NCBI GenBank assembly: GCA_031274765.1
Contig: JAISPR010000153.1
Coordinates: forward strand, 1 to 64,000
From: Nitrososphaerota archaeon
Lineage (GTDB): Archaea > Thermoproteota > Bathyarchaeia > Bathyarchaeales > Bathycorpusculaceae
Direction: 5' to 3'
DNA length: 64,000 bases
The notes beneath the pieces are model-generated. The model saw nothing but the letters and a program-made list of their open reading frames with translations, was not told where the DNA came from and ran no database searches. How positions within the stretch are numbered: the stretch's first letter is position 1; each line of letters opens with the position of its first letter. The position numbers and the translations under genes are program-made. Positions 51,415 through 61,457 of this stretch are shown piece after piece.

Positions 51415-51882
51415 ATGGAAAGAACAAAACAAAAAATCCGATGCATCGCAGACTATCAATTCGGCAAAGGAACGGGGGCTAAACTATTCCCTGAAAATAT
51501 AGAAATCCAGTATTCCCCTCGAACCGGTAAAATACGCTACATCAATTTAGACGGTGAACGTCTAGCGACCCTGCGCCCCACCGATGGCAGACTATCTTTG
51601 AGCATACAAGCAGCTCAAACTATGACAAACCATATCCCAGAAGCAAAATGTTTTGTAACTGTACAAAACACCGTAGCACCCTATATCGCCAAAGGCGGAG
51701 ACGTGTTTGCCATACATGTTGTAGCAGTTGATGAAGAAGTGGGTGCTAAAGATGAAGTTATCGTCATAGATGAAAACCGCCAAGTCCTCGCAGTTGGCCG
51801 CACCCTACTCTCTAGCAGTGAGATTTATGCATTCAAAACAGGAGCCGCCGTCAAAACCCGCCATGGCATAAACAAGAGCTAA
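51415..51882 (+). CDS. PUA-domain protein (archaeosine/TGT-associated type)
   Basis: GARLFPENI-like GAKLFPENIEIQYS; YIAKGGDVFAIHVVAVDEEVGAKDEVIVIDENRQVLAVGRTLLSS. Track ORF begins at 51349, M at 51415 preferred. Confidence 0.85.
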   Translation: MERTKQKIRCIADYQFGKGTGAKLFPENIEIQYSPRTGKIRYINLDGERLATLRPTDGRLSLSIQAAQTMTNHIPEAKCFVTVQNTVAPYIAKGGDVFAIHVVAVDEEVGAKDEVIVIDENRQVLAVGRTLLSSSEIYAFKTGAAVKTRHGINKS

Positions 51883-52007
51883 ACTGTTTTTGACCAAAAA
51901 ATGCAAACATAGAGTGGTTACAACCAAAAGTCTTGACCAAAAAAACCAAATGGTAGTTAAATTTATCAAGTTCTAGTGCAGATATCTGTGTAAGTAAGTG
52001 AGTAATT

Positions 52008-52370
52008 ATGCATAGACGTATAAATCCTCGGGAACAAAAACGTATGATGCAACGCATGGGTATGAATATGGATAGCGTACCCAATGTGGAGCAGGTTATC
52101 ATCCGGACAGCTGACAAAGACATAGTTATCGATGAACCAGAAGTGGCGATTCTACAGGTTCAGGGACAAAAAATGTATCAAGTTATTGGTGGGCAAGTAA
52201 GTGAGCAAGCACCTTCAGCCCGAGGTACCATGACGCCAACAAAGCCCATATTCAGTGAAGAAGATGTACAGCTCATCGCAGACCAAACCGGCAAAAGTCT
52301 CGATAAAGCACGTGAAGCACTCAAAGAAGCTGACGGTGATTTAGCCAAAGCCATTCTACTGCTCACCTAA
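52008..52370 (+). CDS. nac: Nascent polypeptide-associated complex protein
   Basis: NPREQKRMMQRMGMNMDSVPNVEQVIIRTADKDIVIDEPEV; C-terminal UBA EEDVQLIADQTGKSLDKAREALKEADGDLAKAILLL. Confidence 0.96.
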   Translation: MHRRINPREQKRMMQRMGMNMDSVPNVEQVIIRTADKDIVIDEPEVAILQVQGQKMYQVIGGQVSEQAPSARGTMTPTKPIFSEEDVQLIADQTGKSLDKAREALKEADGDLAKAILLLT

Positions 52371-53035
52371 TCTCCCTCTTATATCATAGATTCCCGTTAA
52401 TACATTATGTTGGCGGGTTCATTTTTAGATCTTTGTAGAACTGCTTTTGCTTTTCAGTCACTTCACCCACCTCAAATACCAATTATGATACAAAAAACAC
52501 TCAATAACATCCACTGATCAATCGAACCCGGCGACGTGTAAGCCTTAAACAACCCCGCTGCGGCATATACCACTTAATATAGGACAAATAAATCAACCCA
52601 CATAACAAACAACCCCACCAACCCTGCTCAGACGACACAACACCCGCCGCAAACTCGAATGAACACATTCCCAAACGCTTCCTCAACCAAATCCCTATCA
52701 ATACAACTCCAAAACCCCAACAGAGCCCAACTCCCCAATAGACAAAAGTGCAAAAAACCCAAAATAACGCTTAGTCCTACGCAGTAAATACCTGATTTCC
52801 CGGATTTATTATACACCGGTTGATGGAAATCCACGAAAAGAATTGGAATTATAAAAATACCTGTAAAATACGCCTTAAACAATACGACCTATACATAATT
52901 AAATTTGAATTATACACATGTTTTGTTTAATCATTAAACGTTGTTTTGAAGCGTTTTTTAAAAACCAAACGCATTTATCAAATAGTTCCCACATTTGTGT
53001 ATAAATTTTGTGGGAATTTAGGTAAATAGAAATGC

Positions 53036-53151
53036 AGACTACGCAAAAACTCCGATAAAATTCATCAAAACCACTACATACAGCAATAGGAAAGGGTTGT
53101 ACGCTATCTACAGTGCTTAGTATGTTGTTTTTTGACTTTTGTACAGTCTGA
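53036..53151 (+). repeat. Dispersed repeat family 3, copy 2
   Basis: AGACTACGCAAAAACTCCGATAAAATTCAT...GTTTTTTGACTTTTG; matches 29311-29418. Confidence 0.7.
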
Positions 53152-53180
53152 AATGTGATCGACTCTCTAAACACCCCCCA

Positions 53181-53283
53181 GACTGCCCGAAAACTAACAC
53201 AAATCCCAGAAAAACAAAAAAAGAACTGCTTTTCTCCGTCCGTTTACACCAAAAACACAAAAAATTCTAGTTTTCAGACAGTC
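53181..53283 (-). repeat. 103-bp dispersed repeat family 1, copy E
   Basis: Reverse complement GACTGTCTGAAAACTAGAATTTTTTGTG...GTTAGTTTTCGGGCAGTC; exactly 103 bp, differs from copy A at only a few positions by eye. Confidence 0.92.
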
Positions 53284-53514
53284 TCCCCGCGAAGCTATCC
53301 CCTACCCAACAAGCAGTAACTGGTCTGTTCTTCGAATTTCGGTTCAGAAACCAACTAAACAAAAAGAAAAATCCGGGCCTTTTAAAATTCCATAAAAAGG
53401 ACACAAACTCAGTTATATAAATTCGTTAACCATAAAAAAGAATGTTGATGAATATTATTCTTTGTTCCAAAGCGCTTCAAATAAATAGAAATAAAAATAT
53501 GTTGATAAATACGG

Positions 53515-56500
53515 CTACCATTGTTTCCAAGGTAGATCGTCCATATATTCGTTTAGACTACGAATGCTATTGCCGTTTTTGTCCTTTTGTTTGAGTACCT
53601 CAACTAGTGCTTCAGCTAATTGTAAATTTGTGATAACCGGCACGTTAAATTCTACTGCTTGTCGGCGAATGGTATAGCCATCGGTTATGATATCAGTTAT
53701 GCTCGAGCGTTGGTTTGCGATGGGTACGTTTATAACGAGATCTATTTTGCGTTCTTGGAGATAATCAAGAATGTTGGGTGTAACTTCGGGATCTTTGACC
53801 TTATGCAGGACCGTAGTGTTTACATCGTTTTTATTGAGAACTTTGGCAGTGTTAGCAGTCGCATAGATCTTAAAGCCCATATCAAGAAGGGATTTTGCAA
53901 TAGGAACCACCCGTTTTTTGTGGTCTTCATCACCACCCACACTAATAAGTACCGAGCCGCCTTTTGGGGGAACCGTGAATTCTGCAGATTGAAGAGCTTT
54001 AAAGAATGCATCTGAAAAGTTTTCACCCAGACATGCCACTTCGCCGGTGCTTAACATTTCAACACCAAGCACGGGGTCAGCACCGCTTAGCCGCATGAAA
54101 CTAAACTGGGGCACTTTGACGCCAACATGGGGTGTGATTTTCATAGGAGAAAGTTCAAGGTCTATTTTTTTGCCCATCATCGCTAAAGTGGCAAACTCGA
54201 TGAGGTTTATGCCGCGAGTTTTGCTTACAAAAGGCATAGAACGACTGGCTCTTAGGTTACATTCGATAACGTTGACAACATCATCTTTAACAAGATATTG
54301 TATATTATAGGGGCCATGGATTTTGAGTGCTTTAACAATGCTTATGGTTGCGGTTTCGATGTCTCTTTGCACTTCGGGCTTTAGTGCCTGAGGCGGTATG
54401 GTCATAGTAGCATCGCCGCTGTGGACACCTGCGTTTTCGACGTGTTCCATGATAGCGCCGATGAAAACATTTTCGCCATCTGAGACACCGTCAACTTCGA
54501 CTTCTTTGGCGCCGTTAATAAATTTACTGATGACCACTGGATGGTCACGAGAAACTTTGGCGGCCAAATTAAGAAAGTTTTCCAAAACCTCTTCGTTGTA
54601 GGCAACGCGCATAGCTGAACCAGATAGTACATAGCTTGGACGTACCAACACAGGATAGCCAATTTTTGCTGCAAACCGCTTAGCTTCTTCGATGCTTTGA
54701 AGTTTACTCCAGCTAGGCTGGTGGATACCAAGCTGGTCAAGTAGAGCGCTAAATTTGCTTCGGTCTTCTGCTAAATCAACGTTCTGTGCAGAGGTTCCCA
54801 GCAACTTAACACCTGCTTCTGAGAGGGACATAGAGAGGTTATTTGGGATTTGTCCACCAACACTTGTGATGATACCCAAAGGGTTTTCTTTTTCGTAGAT
54901 ATCAAGAATACGTTCAGTTGTGAGTTCTTCAAAATAGAGTTTATCAGATACATCATAGTCAGTACTGACGGTTTCAGGGTTATAATTAACCATGATAGCT
55001 TCTTTAATACCGTTTTTCTTGAGCGCCCAAATTGTGTTAACACCGCACCAGTCGAATTCAACGCTACTACCAATGCGAAAAACACCTGCACCCAAAACGA
55101 TGACTTTATTTGGAGTTTTAGTAAATTCAATGTCGTCCTCGTCACCGCCATAGGTAAGGTAGAGGTAGTTAGTTTTTGCAGGCCACTCTGCAGCTAAGGT
55201 ATCGATCTGTTTTACAACGGGAATAATACCTGCGTTTTTACGGTAAGTACGGATTGTTGTTTCATTGGTTTTCTGGCACACTGCAATCTGTGCGTCACTA
55301 AAGCCAAGACGTTTAGCTTCGCGGATGATTTCGACAGCGGTGATTTCTGCGAGGTTGAGGTTTCTGAGCTGAGTTTCCATATTGATAATGTTTTGGATTT
55401 TGTAAAGGAAAAAGGGGTCTAATCCGCTTAAGCGATAGATTTCCATAACGGGAATGCCGACCTTGAGAGCCTTGACTAGTTTGTAGAGCCGCTCATCAGT
55501 GGGGTTAGCAACTGCGTCGCGCAGATGTTCTTCTGATTCTGGTTCTTCGTCTTCAGGATTGCAGACGATACCAATTTTTCCGGTATCAAGCATGCGTACG
55601 GCTTTTTGGAGGACCTCTTCAAAGCATCTACCGATGGCCATGACTTCTCCGACACTACGCATCTGAGGTCCGATGTGACGGTCGGCGTTTCTGAATTTTT
55701 GTAGGTCCCATCGAGGGAGTTTAATGGTTATGTAGTCAAGAGTCGGCTCAAAGCAGGCCGTTGTGACTTCAGTGATTTTGTTAATCAATTCAGGAAGGTT
55801 GTAGCCTAAGGTTAGTTTGGTTGCGATGTATGCAAGGGGATATCCAGTGACTTTGCTAGCAAGTGCGCTACTGCGGGACATACGGCTGTTAACTTCGATG
55901 ACTCGGCATTCCTCAGATTTTGTGTTGAGGGCCCATTGTATGTTGCATTCGCCCACTATGCCTAACGCGCGGATAGCGTTTATTGATATGGAGCGGATTT
56001 TGTGACATTCACGATTAGTCATGGTTTGTGAGGGTGCCACTACAATACTGTCGCCTGTGTGGATGCCCATGGGATCAAAGTTTTCCATGTTACATACCGC
56101 TAAACAGTTGTCAGCATAATCACGCATGACTTCGTATTCAATTTCTTTCCAGTGGCCCACGTATTCCTCGACAAGGACTTGGTTGATACGGCTTTGTGCA
56201 ATACCTATAGTAGCGATTTCTTTGAGTTCTTTTTGGTTGTGGGCAACACCGGCACCTTTACCGCCTAGTGTGTATGCAACACGGACCATAATGGGGTAGC
56301 CGATTTCGTCGGCGATCTCAAGCGCTTGCTTTACGCTAGTGGCAGCTCTGCTTTTGAGGTAGGGTATGCCAGCTTTTTCCATGGCACGACGGAATCTTTC
56401 TCTGTCGCCTGTGTCCTCAATTGCTTGAACGGGAGTACCTAAAACTTTTACGTTATATTTTTGTAAAATACCCGTTTTTTCAAGTTCTAAGCCGCAGTTA

Positions 56501-56787
56501 AGCGCGGTTTGTCCGCCAAATCCTAAGAGGATACCGTCAGGGCGTTCTTTTGCAATGACTTTTTCAACATAGTAGGGAGTAACAGGGAGCAAATAGACTT
56601 TCCCGCTGAGCCGGGGATCGGTTTGGATGGTGGCTATGTTGGGATTTATGAGAATAGTTTGAATGCCCTCTTCATGTAGTGCTTTTATGCATTGACTACC
56701 ACTGTAGTCGAATTCGGCAGCTTCTCCGATTTTAATGGCACCACTACCTAGCACCATAACTTTTTTTATCCAATCAAATTTTGGCAT
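53515..56787 (-). CDS. carB: Carbamoyl-phosphate synthase large subunit
   Basis: 1090 aa; VMVLGSGAIKIGEAAEFDYSGSQCIKAL, two ATP-grasp halves. Confidence 0.99.
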   Translation of the reverse strand: MPKFDWIKKVMVLGSGAIKIGEAAEFDYSGSQCIKALHEEGIQTILINPNIATIQTDPRLSGKVYLLPVTPYYVEKVIAKERPDGILLGFGGQTALNCGLELEKTGILQKYNVKVLGTPVQAIEDTGDRERFRRAMEKAGIPYLKSRAATSVKQALEIADEIGYPIMVRVAYTLGGKGAGVAHNQKELKEIATIGIAQSRINQVLVEEYVGHWKEIEYEVMRDYADNCLAVCNMENFDPMGIHTGDSIVVAPSQTMTNRECHKIRSISINAIRALGIVGECNIQWALNTKSEECRVIEVNSRMSRSSALASKVTGYPLAYIATKLTLGYNLPELINKITEVTTACFEPTLDYITIKLPRWDLQKFRNADRHIGPQMRSVGEVMAIGRCFEEVLQKAVRMLDTGKIGIVCNPEDEEPESEEHLRDAVANPTDERLYKLVKALKVGIPVMEIYRLSGLDPFFLYKIQNIINMETQLRNLNLAEITAVEIIREAKRLGFSDAQIAVCQKTNETTIRTYRKNAGIIPVVKQIDTLAAEWPAKTNYLYLTYGGDEDDIEFTKTPNKVIVLGAGVFRIGSSVEFDWCGVNTIWALKKNGIKEAIMVNYNPETVSTDYDVSDKLYFEELTTERILDIYEKENPLGIITSVGGQIPNNLSMSLSEAGVKLLGTSAQNVDLAEDRSKFSALLDQLGIHQPSWSKLQSIEEAKRFAAKIGYPVLVRPSYVLSGSAMRVAYNEEVLENFLNLAAKVSRDHPVVISKFINGAKEVEVDGVSDGENVFIGAIMEHVENAGVHSGDATMTIPPQALKPEVQRDIETATISIVKALKIHGPYNIQYLVKDDVVNVIECNLRASRSMPFVSKTRGINLIEFATLAMMGKKIDLELSPMKITPHVGVKVPQFSFMRLSGADPVLGVEMLSTGEVACLGENFSDAFFKALQSAEFTVPPKGGSVLISVGGDEDHKKRVVPIAKSLLDMGFKIYATANTAKVLNKNDVNTTVLHKVKDPEVTPNILDYLQERKIDLVINVPIANQRSSITDIITDGYTIRRQAVEFNVPVITNLQLAEALVEVLKQKDKNGNSIRSLNEYMDDLPWKQW

Positions 56788-57939
56788 TTATGGTGCCTCC
56801 ATAGTTTTTGCGAATTTATCAAACCAAAAATCAGTATCATAGGGTCCAGGTGAAGCCTCAGGATGCCATTGTACAGCAAAAACGGGTTTAGTTTTATGAC
56901 GTATACCCTCAAGGGTTTTGTCATTAGGATTAACAAACCAGGGTTCCAGCGGGGTCTTTTTGAGCGATTCGGGGTTTATAGCGTACCCATGATTTTGTGT
57001 GGTGATATAGCAACAATTGTTATCTAAGTCTTGGACGGGCTGATTTTGTGCACGGTGTCCGAATTTGAGTTTATAGGTGTCTCCGCCCAGAGCTAATGCT
57101 AGGATTTGTGCGCCAAGACAGACCCCCATGATAGGTATTTTTTCGCTGAGTTCTCGAATAGTGTCAATTGTCTTTGTATATAGTTTGGGATCTCCTGGAC
57201 CATTACTGATGAACACACCGTCGGGATGATAGTTGAGGATTTGTGTAGCAGAGGTATCATAGGGAACTCGTACGACAGTTATACCTCGTTTGAGAAGGCT
57301 ACGTATGATACTGTATTTGACGCCACAGTCGATAAGTACCACTGTTTTTTTGCCTTCTATATTGTAGGTAAGGGCATTTTTGATTGATACTTCTTTGACG
57401 AGGTCGATTTGGTTAGGATTGGCTATGTTTTTGCTGTTCTTTTTGAGGGCATCTATGTCTGGTTCTTCGTTTTCCTCAAACACTTGAAGAATTCCCAGCA
57501 TGGTGCCATGTGTTCGTAATTTTTTAGTGAGGCGTCGTGTGTCTATGCCATAGATACCGGGTACACCTTCATCGGTGAGCCATTTGTCAAGGGTGCGTGT
57601 AGATGCCCAGTGGAAGGGTTCGTGACAAAGTTCATGAATAATTACGCCCTGAGGTTGAATGTGGTCGGATTCGAAATGGAGGGGAAAACCCAGATGTGTT
57701 TGTTTGTCTGGAACGCCATAGTTACCAACCAAGGGGTAAGTGAAAGTTAAAATCTGCCCCTTATATGATGGATCAGTTAAGGCTTCGAGGTATCCGACCA
57801 TCTGTGTAGAGAAGACCACTTCGCCGGAGACTTTTGCGGTCGTACCGAAACCTTTTCCGGTGAATAACGTACCGTCTTCAAGCAACAAAACTGCTTTTTT
57901 GTTTTTTATATTATTGAATGCGCTATATTGTTGAGCCAA
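56788..57939 (-). CDS. carA: Carbamoyl-phosphate synthase small subunit
   Basis: LEDGTLFTGKGFG, SNGPGDPKLY, PIMGVCLGAQILALALGGDTYKLKFGHR, QWHPEASPGP. Confidence 0.99.
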   Translation of the reverse strand: MAQQYSAFNNIKNKKAVLLLEDGTLFTGKGFGTTAKVSGEVVFSTQMVGYLEALTDPSYKGQILTFTYPLVGNYGVPDKQTHLGFPLHFESDHIQPQGVIIHELCHEPFHWASTRTLDKWLTDEGVPGIYGIDTRRLTKKLRTHGTMLGILQVFEENEEPDIDALKKNSKNIANPNQIDLVKEVSIKNALTYNIEGKKTVVLIDCGVKYSIIRSLLKRGITVVRVPYDTSATQILNYHPDGVFISNGPGDPKLYTKTIDTIRELSEKIPIMGVCLGAQILALALGGDTYKLKFGHRAQNQPVQDLDNNCCYITTQNHGYAINPESLKKTPLEPWFVNPNDKTLEGIRHKTKPVFAVQWHPEASPGPYDTDFWFDKFAKTMEAP

Positions 57940-58505
57940 GGCCCTATTTCACCATTCAGTTTAAATTTTCAAGTTCTATAGTTTATTGAGAGTTCATAGA
58001 GTATTTCTTGATAGAGCATCTAAGTGTGTTCCCAACATCATTTGGGCATCTGAGTTTTCGATGGCTTTTGGGTTTAGCGGCGGTTTGTTTTGTATGTTGA
58101 GAGCTCTTTTAACTTCCGCGGGGGAAGTTCACATTATACTTTATACGTTTCGATTAGTTTGTATAGATTTATGCATGAAACGCTGCATACACTTTTAACC
58201 GCTAATCTGGTTTCTACCACAATTAGGCAGATATCCAAGTAACTGAGATACACAGCAACGTTTAACGTTTGCGTTCCTCAATCAACAACTTCAACACCCC
58301 ATAATCTTGCGTGAAAAAAGAAAAACAACACAGTATTTGTTAACGCCATATTGACAACATAGCAAACGTGCAAGAGTTAATACGAATTTCGGGTCATCTA
58401 ATTTTAAAGTTTATTTGAAACAAACATATATGGACACTATATTTTTAGAAGCGACAACTTACCTAACAAGCTTTAAATGTCCCAGCCGATACAGCAAAGA
58501 ACACC

Positions 58506-59084
58506 ATGACAACCGCCCAAGAAGTCCGAAATCATCTGCGAAACAAACCATACTTACTTGAAGCCCTCGAAAAAGGCATTGTTAACCTCAGCGAACTTGC
58601 CCGCCAACTACAAACAGAACTCAAAACCAGCGACAATAGTGCCATAAAAGCCGCCCTTCGCCGCTACAGTGAAGACCTCCAAAAACACAGACAAAAAAGA
58701 GAAGAAAAAGTTCTCCAACTCCTCAAACGCAGCAGTATAGCAGTATATGACCGCAAATCCGTCATAATAACCGCAAAAGAACTCAGCTCCGAACAGGGCA
58801 TGAAAGTAGACCTGCTTGACAAATTCGTCTACCTCCTTGACCGAAATAACCTGCCCGAACGTATAACCGCCTTGGTTAAACACGAAAACTGCACAATGAT
58901 CGTTGTACATTCACCCGAAGAACTAGAAGCAACACCGGGAGTCATCGCGTTTTTAGCAACTTTGCTAGCAGAACAAAACGTTAACATAGTAGAGTTCATT
59001 TCTTGTTGGACAGAAACCATTTTGGTGATTGATAAAAAAGACAGCCTCAAAACCTATGAAGTTTTATCAAATTTAGTGGGCTAA
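58506..59084 (+). CDS. ACT-domain-like regulatory protein
   Basis: C-terminal CTMIVVHSPEELEATPGVIAFLATLLAEQNVNIVEFISCWTETILVI is ACT-like; N-terminal HTH-like; upstream of thrC-hom-lysC. Confidence 0.7.
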   Translation: MTTAQEVRNHLRNKPYLLEALEKGIVNLSELARQLQTELKTSDNSAIKAALRRYSEDLQKHRQKREEKVLQLLKRSSIAVYDRKSVIITAKELSSEQGMKVDLLDKFVYLLDRNNLPERITALVKHENCTMIVVHSPEELEATPGVIAFLATLLAEQNVNIVEFISCWTETILVIDKKDSLKTYEVLSNLVG

Positions 59085-59157
59085 TAAGCTTGTGTCAACA
59101 CCAAAATTTTTAATATACTAGCCGACTAATTTTTCATTACAAAGAAGATAGAAAAAT

Positions 59158-60402
59158 ATGGTCCGTCAAGAATGTATAAACTGCAAAGCAACCTACGGCA
59201 TAGATGACATTGTCTATTTTTGCAAAAAATGCGGAGACATACTTGAAATCAAATTCGACATAAACGAATTAACCGAAAACATAGATATATATGACTGGAA
59301 AACTAAGCCCATTTCTGTGTGGCGTTATCGCCCCTTTATGCCCATCCATGAATCCGCTAAACTAATAACACTTGGCGAAGGCGGCACAGGCCTGCACCAC
59401 TCCGAACACTTAGGTACGGAGCTATGTATCAACAACCTCTACATCAAAAATGAGGGAGAAAACCCTACAGGCAGCTTCAAAGACCGGGGCATGACCGTTG
59501 GCGTAACTAAAGCCATCGAACTGGGTGCACGTCACGTAATCTGCGCTTCTACAGGCAACACCTCAGCAAGTCTTGCCGCATACGCTGCCCGTGCAGGTAT
59601 CCGGTGCACGGTACTTATCCCCTCAGGCAAAATTGCCTACGGTAAACTCAGCCAGGCCATGATACACGGCGCTAAGGTTCTCCAAGTTAAAGGAAACTTT
59701 GATGAAGCATTAGAATTTGTGTTCAAACTTGGCGAAAAACACAAAGAAATCTATCTACTCAATTCTATTAACCCCTTTCGTATTGAAGGCCAAAAATCAC
59801 TGGGGTATGAAATTTGTGACCAATTAAACTATGAAACACCAGATGCCATAGTTATCCCAGTGGGCAATGCAGGCAACATCAGTGCCGTTTGGAAAGGACT
59901 CACAGAATTCTATCAACTCGGCTTAATCAAAAAACTACCCAAGATGATAGGAATTCAGGCTCAAGGCTCCGCACCCATCGCACATGCCATCAAAACAGGC
60001 AATGATAAAATCATCCCAGTTGAAAACCCCGAAACCATAGCCACCGCTATCCGCATCGGTGCACCCGTAAGCTGGAAAAAAGCCATCAATGCCATCCAAG
60101 AATCCCACGGCACCGCTGAAACCGTCACTGATGAAGAAATCCTTGACGCACAAAAAACATTGGCACGCATTGAGGGCATCTTTGTAGAACCGGCATCAGC
60201 TTCCTCCATCGCTGGCCTCAAAAAACTGATAAAAAAAGGCATAGTGTTAGAAAACGAAAAAATAGTTTGCATTACTACAGGACACGGCTTAAAAGATCCT
60301 GATACCGCCATCAAACAAAGCGAAAAACCCATAGAAGTTGACGCAAACATAGAAGCCATAGAAACAACATTAGACTTAAGGAAAGCAATACTTGCAAGGT
60401 GA
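59158..60402 (+). CDS. thrC: Threonine synthase
   Basis: N-terminal zinc-ribbon-like CINCKA...CKKCGD; NEGENPTGSFKDRGMTVGV; STGNTSASLAAYAARAG. Confidence 0.97.
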   Translation: MVRQECINCKATYGIDDIVYFCKKCGDILEIKFDINELTENIDIYDWKTKPISVWRYRPFMPIHESAKLITLGEGGTGLHHSEHLGTELCINNLYIKNEGENPTGSFKDRGMTVGVTKAIELGARHVICASTGNTSASLAAYAARAGIRCTVLIPSGKIAYGKLSQAMIHGAKVLQVKGNFDEALEFVFKLGEKHKEIYLLNSINPFRIEGQKSLGYEICDQLNYETPDAIVIPVGNAGNISAVWKGLTEFYQLGLIKKLPKMIGIQAQGSAPIAHAIKTGNDKIIPVENPETIATAIRIGAPVSWKKAINAIQESHGTAETVTDEEILDAQKTLARIEGIFVEPASASSIAGLKKLIKKGIVLENEKIVCITTGHGLKDPDTAIKQSEKPIEVDANIEAIETTLDLRKAILAR

Positions 60403-60407
60403 TTTGA

Positions 60408-61457
60408 ATGAGAATTATTTTAATTGGTTATGGCGTCGTCGGCAAAGGCGTAACGACAATTCTTTCGCAAAAATACGTTGAAAAAGTAAGAGATTGCGGA
60501 TTTAACCCCAAAATCGTAGCTATCTCAGACATTGATGGCGCAGTCATAAATTCCCAAGGCCTAAGCCCCGAAAAACTCGAAACAATAAAACACCGAGGCT
60601 ATCCAATATCAGCAGACCCAGAATTTGGCAATCCAGGCCTAAAAGCAATAGAAGTCATTGAATCAGTTGAAGCCGAAGTTGTCGTCGAAGTCACCCCGGT
60701 AAACATCCAAACCGCAGAACCAGCAATCTCTCACATAATCAAAGCCTTCAAAACAGGTAAACACGTTGTCACCACCAATAAAGGACCACTAGCCCTAGCA
60801 ATGCCAGCACTCACCGAACTGGCCGACTATAACAACGTATACCTACGGTTCAGTGGCACAGTTGGCGGCGGCACCCCCATGTTAGAATTTGCCAAGCAAT
60901 GCCTTGCTGGCGATCGAATAAGAGCCATACGAGGCATCTTCAACGGTACAACTAACTATATACTCACTGAAATGGGTCAAAACCAGGTATCTTTCCAAGA
61001 AGCATTAACAAACGCCCAAAAACTAGGCTATGCCGAACGCGAACCATCCATGGATATCGATGGGTTTGACACCGCGTGCAAAGTGGTTATCCTCTCAAAC
61101 TGGATCATGGGTAGAAAAATCACGCTCAAAGATGTGGACCGTATAGGCATCCGCGACATAACATTACAGACACTAGAGGAAGCCGCCAAACGGGGTAACA
61201 CTATCAAACTCATCGGGTCCATCGACAACAATAAACCCAGCGTGAAACCCATAGAAATCGCCAAAACCCATCCCCTCTGCGTCAGTGGTGTTCTCAACGC
61301 CGTAACTTTTACTACTGAATATGCCGGCGAGCAAACATTAGTTGGCAGGGGTGCAGGAAGCATTGAAACTGCAGGAGCAGTTTTAAGAGATCTCCTAGAC
61401 ATAAGACATAAGTTAGCTAATCGGATGCTAAATATCAATTCGGAGTCCTACAAATGA
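60408..61457 (+). CDS. hom: Homoserine dehydrogenase
   Basis: LIGYGVVGKGV, TNKGPLALAMP, FSGTVGGGTPMLEFAK, GIFNGTTNYILTEM. Confidence 0.97.
   Translation: MRIILIGYGVVGKGVTTILSQKYVEKVRDCGFNPKIVAISDIDGAVINSQGLSPEKLETIKHRGYPISADPEFGNPGLKAIEVIESVEAEVVVEVTPVNIQTAEPAISHIIKAFKTGKHVVTTNKGPLALAMPALTELADYNNVYLRFSGTVGGGTPMLEFAKQCLAGDRIRAIRGIFNGTTNYILTEMGQNQVSFQEALTNAQKLGYAEREPSMDIDGFDTACKVVILSNWIMGRKITLKDVDRIGIRDITLQTLEEAAKRGNTIKLIGSIDNNKPSVKPIEIAKTHPLCVSGVLNAVTFTTEYAGEQTLVGRGAGSIETAGAVLRDLLDIRHKLANRMLNINSESYK

Noticed and set aside
52899-53174. 91-aa minus-strand ORF over repeat family 3 and the edge of family 1
   Set aside because: Frame not preserved relative to the 29.3 kb copy; GVFRESITFQTV looks faintly like an IS66 tail but is too weak to call.
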